Positions 44,368 to 55,365 of a stretch of DNA of 64,000 bases are shown piece after piece; positions within the stretch are counted from its first letter, which is position 1; each line of letters begins with the position of its first letter. The notes under the pieces are model-generated. The model saw only the letters and a list, made by a program, of their open reading frames with translations. It searched no databases and was not told the origin of the DNA. Source of the DNA: Adiantum capillus-veneris (Eukaryota; Streptophyta; Polypodiopsida; Polypodiales; Pteridaceae); assembly GCA_014529385.2 (NCBI GenBank), contig CM043945.1, positions 100,180,963 to 100,244,962 on the forward strand, in the 5' to 3' direction. The translations under genes and the position numbers were made by a program.

Positions 44368-45653
44368 TATCGAGGAAATTTCAGCCATTCTAAAAGGTTT
44401 TCATGAAGAGGCATGTGGTGGTCATTTTTCCCAAGAATCAACTATGAAGAAGATTTTGCTTGCGGGGTATGTTTGGCCAAGCTTGCATGTGGATGTTCAA
44501 CATTGGTGTAAAAGCTGTCACAATTGTCAGATAAATGGAAATAGAAGGTTGGTGCATGGCCCGAGGAAAATAGTGCTTGCAAATGGACCATTTGAAAAGT
44601 GGGGCATTGATGCTATGGGTCCTCTGCCTAGGACAAAAAATGGTAAACTCTACATTCTAGTGGCTGTAGACTATATGACTAGGTGGGTGGAAGCACAAAG
44701 TGTGGCAAAGGTGAATGAGAGGACAGTGAGCAAATTCGTCTACACTCACATTTGTTGTAGATTTGGAACACCTTTGGAGATTGTTTCTGATAATGGTCCA
44801 GGGTTTAGAAAGGGATTGTTCACAGAAGTCTGTGAAGAACTTCAAATTCTACATCGTCACAGCACACCCTACTATCCCCAGTCAAATGGTTTGGTGGAGA
44901 AGGCTAATGGTGTCATTGCAGGAATCATTAGAAAGATGGTGCAAAACAAGACAAAATTATGGGATGACTTCTTGGATGGTGCCTTGTGGGCATATCGAAC
45001 CACATATAGGGAAGCCACGGAGTTCACACCATTTCACTTGGTCTATGGTCAAGAGGCTTTGCAGCCTATCAAGCTCAACATTCCAACAATGCGACTTCAT
45101 GGCAAAGGAGCACAAGATGATCAAGAGGTATGGATGGATCGACTTCTTACGTTAGTGGAGCTTGAGTGGAAAAGAGAAGCAGCATATGAGTGCTACAAGA
45201 GGAAAGCCACACAAGCGAAAGAAACGCACGACAAGAAACTGAAGGACAAAGGCATCAAGGAAGGAGAGCTTGTGCTAAGGTATGACAATCGACTTGACAA
45301 TCGTTTTGATGCCAAGTTTGAAACAAGATGGCAAGGGCCATACATAGTCAAGAAGGCTTTCAATTCAAGTTACTATCAGCTTATGGACTTGAATGGTAAA
45401 GAGCACTCCAGGAAAGTAAACGGGTATCGCTTGAAGCCCTATTTGAGTCGCCTTCTACCAAAGGATCTACCAAAGATCTGTCCAAAGGCCGCTGTCTTAT
45501 GTAAGTATTGTTACATGAAGCATGAGTGTAACTCCAGCCAAAATTCTGAGGGGCTAAACAATGAAGATCTCGTCAAGGACTCTGAAGCACTCTCTTTGGA
45601 AAAGATGCTCTATGATGGTACATGAATATACCATCATCCAGGGGGAGGGCTAG
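44368..45653 (+). pseudogene. Element C' integrase fragment (upstream partner of tandem C)
   Basis: Nearly identical (about 8 differences in 1.3 kb by eye) to 52976-54259 of element C. It encodes the integrase zinc-binding motif, the D,D(35)E core (WGIDAMGP, VSDNGPG, NGLVEKANG) and the C-terminal GPY-like module, and ends at TGA 45623-45625. A polypurine tract then leads into the shared LTR. It lacks gag, protease, RT and its own 5' LTR, and its 5' edge is fused to element B RT. Confidence 0.85.
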
Positions 45654-47492
45654 TGATAGCCGTTTTTTCGGCTCTTTGTAATTGCCACAGTGAGTTACCT
45701 CATCCTACCAAAATCACCCAAACACTGTGGCTATCCCTACCATTTCACTATATATAGGCGTGTGTGAGTTAGGGAACTTTCCCCATATTTTCTTAAAAAC
45801 CCTCAGCTAGCTAGTCACTGGGCTAGGTGAGCCAAAATAAAAAATAAAAAAAATATAAAAAAATAAAATTATATTATAGCCTCTTTGTGTGTAAATATTT
45901 CATTGTATATATGGCCTAAATATAGGGATTTTTTATAATTATTTTGGTATTTTATTTAAATATTTCTACTTAGGTGTGTGTTTTATTAAACCTATGTACA
46001 CCTTCTTTCATCCTCTTACACCATAATTATATTTTTTGCCAATATGTACATACTCTAACCTTATATTTTTCTTTTATACAAATCACTCCCACATTTTCAC
46101 CCTCACCCTCGTGAAAACAAAAAATTGATTTCTACTCATTGGTTACTTTTATTATATTATTTACTTGCATACCTTTTCCTCTTTCACCCAAAATAATTCA
46201 AGGAGGGACCATATCATATGATTCCAATATCTTTCCATATCCATAACTCCTCCATATTTTTATTATTATTTTTACTCATTATTCTAACACCATGTGCTCA
46301 TTGAGCTAAAGTCCATGAATAGTCCATACACTAGTCCCACCATGTATATATTTCTTATTTCACCAATAATCCTCCTCCATGCATGGGTCAAGGGAAACTT
46401 CAATGATTTGTATTATAATATGACAAAGGAGGGGCTCACTCTTGGATGCATTGTACAAATTCAACAAAGGAGGGGGCCACTAAAAGACTTTTGCAGGCAT
46501 AAAAAACAGGCTTTTTGGTGAGAATTTTGGCACCTATCTCCACTCCGAATTTGGAGCGGTGGTCAAAAGAGAAAATGTAGCCCACGCTCTTAATAATCAC
46601 CTCAAAGTTTTTCATGATTTTTGGAGCTACCAGCGGTGAGCTATGATTTTTTGAGTGGACCCCAGTCTGCCCACTTTTCTCACAAGTAGCCCATAGTCTT
46701 CTCTCACCTCTTTCCACACTTCTACACACACACACACACACACACACACATTTTTCCCAATCCCTCACTCAAACCTGCACCTTCAATGGTTTCTCTCACC
46801 TTCCTCACCATTAACATCCCCACTTACTCCCATAGCTCTCATATGAGCTCTCCATGTACATACACCATCTCTATGCCTCTCTCTATTATCTCCAAAGTAC
46901 AATTCCATCTTACCCCTTATATATATACATAAATTCAGCATGTGTGCCATGCTTAACCTCTGCCAATCAAAAGATCTCATCAACGGAATTACCATTTTCA
47001 TCACGATGATCAACCTTGGCGGCGGTGGCATAAAGAAGAGAAGACGAAGAAGAAGATCGATAGTCATTTTGAGAACCTACACAAGTGAGTTCAAGCTTCT
47101 TCAAAGCTTCACTATCTCAATGATTCTCTTTTAATTCACCCCTCTTCCTTCATCAAATCAACTCACTCTACCCATTGTAAATGTAACATTAACTTTCTAG
47201 TGATTACTAACGACTAACATACTAACACAAAATAGCATTGACCTAACCATAAAAGACACCTCACCTCAAGACATGTATAGTAACTCTCTCTCTCTCTCTC
47301 TCTCTCCCTCTCCCCTTCTTTAAAACTTACTTTCACTTTATCTACCATCAATAATGCTTTCTTTTGAGCCCACACCCATGACTCAAGCAGACAAAGAAGG
47401 CCCGCAATGTTTTGATATTCAAAAAAATCATAATCCTGATTTGTTAGCTTGTAAATTAAGATTTCCAATAATCTTAATGAGGGGTCTCCAAC

Positions 47493-47503
47493 CTATAAAT
47501 AGG
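47493..47503 (+). promoter_or_regulatory. Putative TATA box of element C LTR
   Basis: CTATAAATAGG, kept in the 3' LTR near 56111. A second TATATATAGG lies about 1.7 kb upstream near 45749; which one is used is unknown. Confidence 0.5.
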
Positions 47504-48166
47504 TCCCTCTCCTTCTTGTAAAACAACCTCCAACATCTCACATAGCACCCCAACACTCTATGCGTGAGGAGAGACTTAGGTGTAGCAACCACTTTTGAGC
47601 TTCACTCTTGGTGTGAGAGAAGCCTTCAAGCTACACATTGCAAGTGAGAGAGCGTGAGTTCCACAAATCTCAAAACCACTATTGTACATGCTCCTTCATC
47701 ATCAATAAATTGAGGTTTGGTGCATCAAAGGCGTGATTCGACGTTCAAATCTTTGTCCTTCCATTTGTGCAATACGGTTTGGAGAATTCAAGGTGACTTG
47801 TGTATTTGAGTTTTTATCGGTTGATCTTGATTTTAAAAAGTGTTTTAGTGTGTTTTTCATTGCCAGTTTTGTGTCCATTGTAAGAGGGTATTGTGGTGAG
47901 AGGTCTCCCACACCCTAAGACAGTGTGTGTGTGTTTTGGCAATGTTTAGCAATCACTAAGCATTGAGTGAGTTTATACAAGTTCTACGATAGCATCATAA
48001 CGAACCATCTCCATTTGCAAGTCACAAATACGGTATTATGCAAGATCCGTTTCTCTCTCTCTTCCCTTTGCTCTAGATCTCTCTGGTCCAGTTTGTGTGT
48101 GTCTTGGTGTGAGGTTGTTTGTGTGCGTTGTGTGGTGCATCTTCTTGGTTGTGCCAAAAATCTTTC

Positions 48167-48206
48167 TTGCGTCCTAGTTCGCATACCATAACTAGGTGGT
48201 GCCCCT
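48167..48206 (+). promoter_or_regulatory. U5 hairpin with PBS-like flank (element C)
   Basis: GCGT, then CCTAGTT-(10-nt loop starting CGCAT)-AACTAGG, then TGGTGCCCC. The last nine bases equal the first nine of the primer-binding site at 48344. The 3' LTR copy (56791-56814) is identical in the stem. Confidence 0.6.
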
Positions 48207-48343
48207 ATCTTGTTTGGGTTTGGCTGTGGGTTTGTTGTTGTGTTGTGCTTGTGGTTGCCCCAGCCCCAATTGAGCAGCACGGGAGCCTTGAGGGGTGTTT
48301 AGAGGTCGCCTCTCTTGTTGCCCGCCCCGGACCGCTTCAATTT

Positions 48344-48361
48344 TGGTGCCCCCACTGAGGA
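48344..48361 (+). promoter_or_regulatory. Primer-binding site of element C
   Basis: TGGTGCCCCCACTGAGGA begins 4 bases after the LTR. It resembles the element A site (TGGCGCCCCCACC). Confidence 0.65.
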
Positions 48362-48415
48362 AGACTTGTGTATGTTTTGTGTAGGCTCAACCTTTAGCAT
48401 AATCAAGTAGCTTGC

Positions 48416-48628
48416 ATGAATCACGAGAATTTGTATGATCCCTTCATTCCCATTGCAAGGCAAAAGGTACACATAATTGTTAGTACTAAGTTGCAATTTC
48501 AACGTGTAATTCGTAGAATTTTAGGTCCTCTTAGGTTGGCAGAGATAAACGCATCAGTAAATCCTTTTATTTTGCCTCTCATTAGGTACGACCTTAGTTT
48601 GGACGTCTATATTTTTGTTTTGTTTTAA
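48416..48628 (+). CDS. Small leader ORF, sORF beta type (element C)
   Basis: 70 codons starting 72 bases after the primer-binding site begins. About 67% identical to the element B beta ORF in my ungapped alignment, with the same length and shared STKLQFQR, NPFILPLIRYD and SLDV-IFVLF. It lies in the internal leader, not in the LTR as in B. No targeting signal or known motif recognised. Confidence 0.62.
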   Translation: MNHENLYDPFIPIARQKVHIIVSTKLQFQRVIRRILGPLRLAEINASVNPFILPLIRYDLSLDVYIFVLF

Positions 48629-48649
48629 GCATAAGGTCATGCATAGACA

Positions 48650-48868
48650 ATGGATAATGGCCCAAGAATAGAGGTTTTCCCCTTTCATTTCACTCCACAC
48701 ATTAGAATTAACATTGCAATTAGTAGAAAAATCCATTTTCAACAACGTATGGTGTTCATGTTTGGTGCCCAAAGAGTAGGAGAAATTCTCGCGTCACCAA
48801 ACCCTGTCATCCTACCTCTCATTGATTATCATAGGTCATTTGATGTGAATATTTTTATTTTGTTGTAG
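48650..48868 (+). CDS. Small leader ORF, sORF alpha type (element C)
   Basis: 72 codons, 21 bases after the beta ORF and 83 bases before the gag ATG. Shares HIRINIAISRKIHFQQR-type and ILPLIDY cores with the element B alpha ORF (about 60% identity). The order beta-alpha is the reverse of element B. Function unknown. Being upstream of gag on the genomic RNA, it would need leaky scanning, reinitiation, splicing or an IRES for gag to be made. Confidence 0.62.
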   Translation: MDNGPRIEVFPFHFTPHIRINIAISRKIHFQQRMVFMFGAQRVGEILASPNPVILPLIDYHRSFDVNIFILL

Positions 48869-48951
48869 AATAGATTGCAATTTAGAGAATATTATTGTGT
48901 AGATCTTTTAAAGAAAGAAAAAACAAAACGCGTCACTTTGAAATCAATTCA

Positions 48952-51900
48952 ATGGAGAACCAACGCCAAATGTCTGGATATCCTCTTTTCTTTGGAGAGC
49001 CTGGAGAGGATGCAGAATTATTTTTGGCAAATTTCAAGATGTCTTGTCGTATCAAGAGGATAGTAACTGATCAAGAACGTGTAGAAATGTTTGAGGTAGT
49101 CCTTAGGAAAGATGCTAGCACTTGGTTTGACTCTTTGCCTGAGGAAGTTAAAGAAAATTACATGGAAGTTGTCAATCATTTCAAGAGATACTTCTTTGAT
49201 CCCCAAAACACTCAAAAGCAATGGCAAGACATTGTTTCTCATAAGCAAAAAGACTTAGATGACTACTACTTGTACAAGCAAGAGTTCCTACGTCTTTGGG
49301 CTCTATGGATACGAAATGTTGCTAACCCTGGTGATGGTGCAGAATTTCTAAAGAAGGAGAGGTTCATAGCCGGACTCTTTCCTGACCTTAAGGTAAAAGT
49401 TGAGGCGGGTGCACCTGCTACCTTTGATGCAGCTGAAACTAGGGCTGCTGAGAAATATAGGAAACTCAAGTGCTTAAGGGGGGAGGTTCCAATAGAAGGT
49501 CTTAGACCCAAAGGTAAGTCACAAGCATCAACATCTAAGGAGCTTCCTGAGGTAATATTTGAAGTGATTGAGAAGTTAAATGAATCCTTAAGCAGCCTGT
49601 CAATTCACCTTGCACAAGCCGTAGGTCCAAAGGGACAAGCAAAGAAGTCTGAAGAGCGAGACCCACGACCTAGGAGAGTCTTGCAATGTTGGAATTGCGG
49701 AGAGTCTGGACATGGGATGTATAATTGTCCTTGGCCCCGTGGAGAGCCAGGGAGACCTAACTTGAATTACCCAGTGATGAATGCAGGAGAAGGAGCTGGT
49801 CAACAACCAAGGCTTCTACAAAGGCCAAATGGACCAAGACCACCTCCACAAGGGGTAGAAGGAGTTCCACCTTTGCTAGATCCAAATGTGCATGTGGTAG
49901 AGGTGACAAATTCAAATGAGGTTGACATGGAAGCCAATGGCATTAAGCGTGGCCGACGAAAAGGTAAAGAGAAAGAAGGAGTCACATCACAGAGTGACCA
50001 TGGACAAGGCAAGAAGGCAAAGGAAACCAAGGAAACCAAGAGGACTCGACGTCGTATCAACCTCCAAGACTTCCCTCTTGGACATGGTATGGCTCCGTAC
50101 AACTTGTTGAAAGACATGAGAGGTAAGGGTCCTGATATTTCATGGCCTCAATTTCTTGCATTATGTCCACAAGTTAGGAGGGATTTAACAAGGGCAGTTA
50201 GCACTAGGAGAAAGGTAAAAGAGAGTGTGCATGTTGTAAAAATTGCACAAGCTGAAATGAATGAGGACATTACACCGGTGCTAGACTGTTACATCAAAGG
50301 AAGATTGGTTAGGAAAGGTCTAGTGGATGGGGGTGCACAAATTTGCATCATGACAGAGGGACTCATGCAAAGATTAGGCATGCACATCCATGAGACACCT
50401 GAAATCAAAGTCAAGATGGCAAACAATAGCAAGGCTAGGTGTGTAGGCATTTGTAAAAATGTCTTTGTAGAGGCCTTTGGCATTAAGAAGGCAGTGGATT
50501 TCTATGTCATGTCTACCAAGGGAAATGGTTACCCATTTATCCTAGGAAGACCATGGCTAATGAAAATGCGAGCTTTGCAGGATTGGGAGAGTGGAAAGCT
50601 AATTTGCAGGAATGACAATCACAAGAAGGTTTTCTTTGACATGAAGGAGCAACGCCAAGAGGAGCTCCATGAAGAATCATCTCAAAGTGAGACGGAAGAA
50701 GGTTGGACCGATAGCACTTCAGAAGAAGAAAGTAGCAGCAGCATTACTGAAGAGGAGTCTTCCATCGAAGTCATGGGGGTAAGGTTTAAGCCAAGCAACC
50801 AAGAGACCTCTTGTCAAGGCTTGGAGGAGGTAGGTCCTCAAGAGAACGAAGGTGTTCAAGATGAAGGGATGCTGGAAGGTATGCTATCAACAACACTTAC
50901 AAAGGATGAAAGAGAGGAGTTCAAATGTGTGCTAAGGAAGTTTCCTAGGCTTTTCGCTAAAGACTACACCGACGTGCGTGGGGTAGATGTTGTTCAACAC
51001 AAGATTGAGTTAAAGCCTGAGGCCACACCTAAAGCTCAGAAGCTACGAAGGCTAGGAGTTATAAAGGAGCAGGCTCTACTCAAGGAGGTAAGAAAGCTTC
51101 TAGCAGCAGGTTTCATTTATCCAGTGGAGAATTCAGAGTGGGTCTCTCCTGTTGTTGTCACTCCTAAGAAAAACGGAAAGTGGAGGGTGTGTGTGGATTA
51201 CCGTCCACTCAATGAGGCAACAAAAAGAGATCACTTTCCCCTCCCATTTCAGGATGAGATACTAAATGAGGTAGCTGGTCATGAGAAGTACACTGTGTGT
51301 GATGGCTACTCAGGCTACTTTCAAATAGGTATCGCATTGGAAGATCAATTGAAAACAACCTTTATCACTCCTTGGGGTTGTTATGCTTTTAGAGTCATGC
51401 CATTTGGTCTGACAAATGCTCCTGCAACATTCCAACGTTTCATGAACATGGTGTTTCAAGCATTCTTTGGAAAGTCAATTAGGGTGTTCATTGATGATTT
51501 TTGCATTTATAGCTCAGAATCATTGCATCTACAAAGGGTAGAAGAAGGTTTAAAGAAGCTCTATGACATGGGAGGTCAACTCAACCCCGACAAGTGCCAC
51601 ATAGGTGAGGATGAAGTGATCTTGCTCGGTCACAAGGTTTCCTATAAAGGCATTGAGGTGGATCCTTCAAAGGCAAAGGCTCTTATTGAGCTCCCATCAC
51701 CGAAGAGTCTTAAGGAGGTCATCTCTTTCATTCAAAAGGTGAAGTATATGTCACGCTTCATTCACTTAGCCTCGGAGTTGCTTCATCCTTTGCAAAAGTT
51801 GACACAACAAGTAGAATTTGCATGGTCTGATGAGCTTGAAGAGTATTTTTGTAACATTAAAGTCATTTTGTCAGAGCTACCAACACTCATGCCTCCTTGT

Positions 51901-54231
51901 TGGGAGTACACATTCTTTGTTAGCTCTAGTGTTGGAAGGGAAACAATTGATGCTGTGTTGCTACAACAAGATCCCCACAGTACAAGGATGCGACCCATCT
52001 ACTTTGCTAGTAGGGTCATGAATGCTTTGGAGAGAGACTACACAGAAGCAGAACTCATGATGCTTTCTCTCATATTTGCGGTGAGAAAGTTTAGATCCTA
52101 CCTACTGCCAAAACCTTTTGTAATTCTCACTGCAGAAAATTTGTTCCCTTGGGTGTCATCTCAAATGAATCTTAGTACTAGGATCTCAAAGTGGATTATG
52201 GAGTTGCAAGAGTTCCAATACTCTTTCAAGGTAGAAGATAGTGTGCGTGCACAATTGGCAGGGATTCTCACTTATAGGGTACATGAGAAGGAAATTAAGG
52301 TGCCTCAAGTAAAGACCCTACCATTGCCACCACCAAAAAGTATTCCTAATGCTTTTACTTTGTTCTTTGATGGAGCTTTTCGTCGAGCCACAGGAAAAGC
52401 AGGGGGAGGGCTAGTATTGCTCAACTCAAGTGGAGAGGTGGTCATGAAAGAGAAGGTCAATCTACCAGGTTCAACTAGCAACAATGAAGCAGAATATGAC
52501 ACACTACTTCATGGTTTGAAGATGTGCATTGGCCAAGGGATAAAACGTCTCATGGTAAAGGGAGATGCACTTCTCATTGTTAAACAGATTTTAGGCATTT
52601 GGGCATGCAAGAATGAAAGCTTAAGGACAAAAGTTCATGCCATTCGTAAGATGTTTAATCAGTTTGAAGAAGTGCAACTATATCATATTCCGAGGAAACA
52701 AAATGAAGATGCCGATTTACTTGCACAACAAGCAGTTACATGTGTTGAGAGAGAAGTGCAGGTCATCATGGTGGCAGCAGCAGTCAAGCAACCGAGATAC
52801 CAGGGATTGGAGTCATTGGCTCCCATTATCGGCTACATTTTGGAGGGTGAGTTTCCACAAGACTTCACGAAGGCTCAGAAGAGGAGACTCATGAAGAAGG
52901 CAAGCCTGTATCTCTTCCTAGAAGGCTCCCTCTATCAAAGAGGGAGGGATCAAGTGTGCAGAAGAGTACCAACTATCGAGGAAATTTCAGCCATTCTAAA
53001 AGGTTTGCATGAAGAGGCATGTGGTGGTCATTTTTCCCAAGAATCAACTATGAAGAAGATTTTGCTTGCGGGGTATGTTTGGCCAAGCTTGCATGTGGAT
53101 GTTCAACATTGGTGTAAAAGCTGTCACAATTGTCAGATAAATGGAAATAGAAGGTTGGTGCATGGCCCGAGGAAAATAGTGCTTGCAAATGGACCCTTTG
53201 AAAAGTGGGGCATTGATGCTATGGGTCCTCTGCCTAGGACAAAAAATGGTAAACTCTACATTCTAGTGGCTATAGACTATATGACTAGGTGGGTGGAAGC
53301 ACAAAGTGTGGCAAAGGTGAATGAGAGGACAGTGAGCAAATTCGTCTACACTCACATTTGTTGTAGATTTGGAACACCTTTGGAGATTGTTTCTGATAAT
53401 GGTCCAGGGTTTAGAAAGGGATTGTTCACAGAAGTCTGTGAAGAACTTCACATTCTACATCGTCACAGTACACCCTACTATCCCCAGTCAAATGGTTTGG
53501 TGGAGAAGGCTAATGGTGTCATTGCAGGAATCATTAGAAAGATGGTGCAAAACAAGACAAAATTATGGGATGACTTCTTGGATGGTGCCTTGTGGGCATA
53601 TCGAACCACATATAGGGAAGCCACGGAGTTCACACCATTTCACTTGGTCTATGGTCAAGAGGCTTTGCAGCCTATCGAGCTCAACATTCCAACAATGCGA
53701 CTTCATGGAAAAGGAGCACAAGATGATCAAGAGGTATGGATGGATCGACTTCTTACGTTAGTGGAGCTTGAGTGGAAAAGAGAAGCAGCATATGAGTGCT
53801 ACAAGAGGAAAGCCACACAAGCGAAAGAAACGCACGACAAGAAACTGAAGGACAAAGGCATCAAGGAAGGAGAGCTTGTGCTAAGGTATGACAATCGACT
53901 TGACAATCGTTTTGATGCCAAGTTTGAAACAAGATGGCAAGGGCCATACATAGTCAAGAAGGCTTTCAATTCAAGTTACTATCAGCTTATGGACTTGAAT
54001 GGTAAAGAGCACTCCAGGAAAGTAAACGGGTATCGCTTGAAGCCCTATTTGAGTCGCCTTCTACCAAAGGATCTACCAAAGATCTGTCCAAAGGCCGCTG
54101 TCTTATGTAAGTATTGTTACATGAAGCATGAGTGTAACTCCAGCCAAAATTCTGAGGGGCTAAACAATGAAGATCTCGTCAAGGACTCTGAAGCACTCTC
54201 TTTGGAAAAGATGCTCTATGATGGTACATGA
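48952..54231 (+). CDS. Element C gag-pol polyprotein, complete (Tat lineage)
   Basis: A single 1759-codon frame. The ATG at 48952 was chosen over an upstream TTG. Gag has a capsid-like region and a CCHC knuckle (CWNCGESGHGMYNC, about residue 246). Protease: LVDGGAQICIM, D-G-G near residue 459. RT: VCDGYSGYFQI (Asp ~784) and VFIDDFCIY (DD ~848). The Ty3 RNase H is degenerate (SSSVGRETIDAVLLQ). A second, archaeal-type RNase H follows with FFDGAF (~1140), NNEAEY, KGDALL and DADLLA. Integrase has HHCC (GGHF...CKSCHNC) and catalytic Asp ~1422, Asp ~1482 and Glu ~1518, a D,D(35)E spacing. A GPY-like C-terminal module ends it. All catalytic motifs look intact, so the element may be competent. Confidence 0.92.
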   Translation: MENQRQMSGYPLFFGEPGEDAELFLANFKMSCRIKRIVTDQERVEMFEVVLRKDASTWFDSLPEEVKENYMEVVNHFKRYFFDPQNTQKQWQDIVSHKQKDLDDYYLYKQEFLRLWALWIRNVANPGDGAEFLKKERFIAGLFPDLKVKVEAGAPATFDAAETRAAEKYRKLKCLRGEVPIEGLRPKGKSQASTSKELPEVIFEVIEKLNESLSSLSIHLAQAVGPKGQAKKSEERDPRPRRVLQCWNCGESGHGMYNCPWPRGEPGRPNLNYPVMNAGEGAGQQPRLLQRPNGPRPPPQGVEGVPPLLDPNVHVVEVTNSNEVDMEANGIKRGRRKGKEKEGVTSQSDHGQGKKAKETKETKRTRRRINLQDFPLGHGMAPYNLLKDMRGKGPDISWPQFLALCPQVRRDLTRAVSTRRKVKESVHVVKIAQAEMNEDITPVLDCYIKGRLVRKGLVDGGAQICIMTEGLMQRLGMHIHETPEIKVKMANNSKARCVGICKNVFVEAFGIKKAVDFYVMSTKGNGYPFILGRPWLMKMRALQDWESGKLICRNDNHKKVFFDMKEQRQEELHEESSQSETEEGWTDSTSEEESSSSITEEESSIEVMGVRFKPSNQETSCQGLEEVGPQENEGVQDEGMLEGMLSTTLTKDEREEFKCVLRKFPRLFAKDYTDVRGVDVVQHKIELKPEATPKAQKLRRLGVIKEQALLKEVRKLLAAGFIYPVENSEWVSPVVVTPKKNGKWRVCVDYRPLNEATKRDHFPLPFQDEILNEVAGHEKYTVCDGYSGYFQIGIALEDQLKTTFITPWGCYAFRVMPFGLTNAPATFQRFMNMVFQAFFGKSIRVFIDDFCIYSSESLHLQRVEEGLKKLYDMGGQLNPDKCHIGEDEVILLGHKVSYKGIEVDPSKAKALIELPSPKSLKEVISFIQKVKYMSRFIHLASELLHPLQKLTQQVEFAWSDELEEYFCNIKVILSELPTLMPPCWEYTFFVSSSVGRETIDAVLLQQDPHSTRMRPIYFASRVMNALERDYTEAELMMLSLIFAVRKFRSYLLPKPFVILTAENLFPWVSSQMNLSTRISKWIMELQEFQYSFKVEDSVRAQLAGILTYRVHEKEIKVPQVKTLPLPPPKSIPNAFTLFFDGAFRRATGKAGGGLVLLNSSGEVVMKEKVNLPGSTSNNEAEYDTLLHGLKMCIGQGIKRLMVKGDALLIVKQILGIWACKNESLRTKVHAIRKMFNQFEEVQLYHIPRKQNEDADLLAQQAVTCVEREVQVIMVAAAVKQPRYQGLESLAPIIGYILEGEFPQDFTKAQKRRLMKKASLYLFLEGSLYQRGRDQVCRRVPTIEEISAILKGLHEEACGGHFSQESTMKKILLAGYVWPSLHVDVQHWCKSCHNCQINGNRRLVHGPRKIVLANGPFEKWGIDAMGPLPRTKNGKLYILVAIDYMTRWVEAQSVAKVNERTVSKFVYTHICCRFGTPLEIVSDNGPGFRKGLFTEVCEELHILHRHSTPYYPQSNGLVEKANGVIAGIIRKMVQNKTKLWDDFLDGALWAYRTTYREATEFTPFHLVYGQEALQPIELNIPTMRLHGKGAQDDQEVWMDRLLTLVELEWKREAAYECYKRKATQAKETHDKKLKDKGIKEGELVLRYDNRLDNRFDAKFETRWQGPYIVKKAFNSSYYQLMDLNGKEHSRKVNGYRLKPYLSRLLPKDLPKICPKAAVLCKYCYMKHECNSSQNSEGLNNEDLVKDSEALSLEKMLYDGT

Positions 54232-54245
54232 ATATACCATCATCC

Positions 54246-54259
54246 AGGGGGAGGGCTAA
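54246..54259 (+). promoter_or_regulatory. Polypurine tract of element C
   Basis: AGGGGGAGGGCTAA directly precedes the 3' LTR TGATAGCC. The same tract, ending CTAG, precedes the shared LTR at 45653. Confidence 0.75.
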
Positions 54260-55326
54260 TGATAGCCGTTTTTTCGGCTCTTTGTAATTGCCACAGTGAG
54301 TTACCTCACCCTACCAAAATCACCCAAACACTGTGGCTATCCCTACCATTTCACTATATATAGGCGTGTGTGAGTTAGGAAACTTTCCCCATATTTTCTT
54401 AAAAACCCTCAGCTAGCTAGTCACTGGGCTAGGTGAGCCAAAATAAAAAATAAAAAAAATATAAAAAAATAAAATTATATTATAGCCTCTTTGTGTGTAA
54501 ATATTTCATTGTATATATGGCCTAAATATAGGGATTTTTTATAATTATTTTGGTATTTTATTTAAATATTTCTACTTAGGTGTGTGTTTTATTAAACCTA
54601 TGTACACCTTCTTTCATCCTCTTACACCATAATTATATTTTTTGCCAATATGTACATACTCTAACCTTATATTTTTCTTTTATACAAATCACTCCCACAT
54701 TTTCACCCTCACCCTCGTGAAAACAAAAAATTGATTTCTACTCATTGGTTACTTTTATTATATTATTTACTTGCATACCTTTTCCTCTTTCACCCAAAAT
54801 AATTCAAGGAGGGACCATATCATATGATTCCAATATCTTTCCATATCCATAACTCCTCCATATTTTTATTATTATTTTTACTCATTATTCTAACACCATG
54901 TGCTCATTGAGCTAAAGTCCATGAATAGTCCATACACTAGTCCCACCATGTATATATTTCTTATTTCACCAATAATCCTCCTCCATGCATGGGTCAAGGG
55001 AAACTTCAATGATTTGTATTATAATATGACAAAGGAGGGGCTCACTCTTGGATGCATTGTACAAATTCAACAAAGGAGGGGGCCACTAAAAGACTTTTGC
55101 AGGCATTAAAAACAGGCTTTTTGGTGAGAATTTTGGCACCTATCTCCACTCCGAATTTGGAGCGGTGGTCAAAAGAGAAAATGTAGCCCACGCTCTTAAT
55201 AATCTCCTCAAATTTTTTCATGATTTTTGGAGCTACCAGCGGTGAGCTATGATTTTTTGAGTGGACCCCAGTCTGCCCACTTTTCTCACAAGTAGCCCAT
55301 AGTCTTCTCTCACCTCTTTCCATACT

Positions 55327-55365
<39 letters not shown>

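Larger units (their letters stand above)
45654..48339 (+). repeat. Shared (5') LTR of element C
   Basis: 2686 bp. Contains TATATATAGG near 45749 and CTATAAATAGG near 47493, a (CA)n block near 46725-46749 and a (CT)n block near 47285. The U5 hairpin CCTAGTT (48173-48179)/AACTAGG (48190-48196) is followed by TGGTGCCCC. Short open frames inside are not supported as genes. Confidence 0.9.

Noticed and set aside
47967-48358. 74-98-codon frames in the element C LTR
   Set aside because: No similarity to the small-ORF family and no counterpart in A or B LTRs; conserved between the two C LTRs only because the LTRs are recent copies.
48416-48868. Small ORFs as ubiquitin-like proteins
   Set aside because: A QQR-hydrophobic-F stretch recalls ubiquitin, but the rest does not align and there is no terminal GG; left as unknown family.
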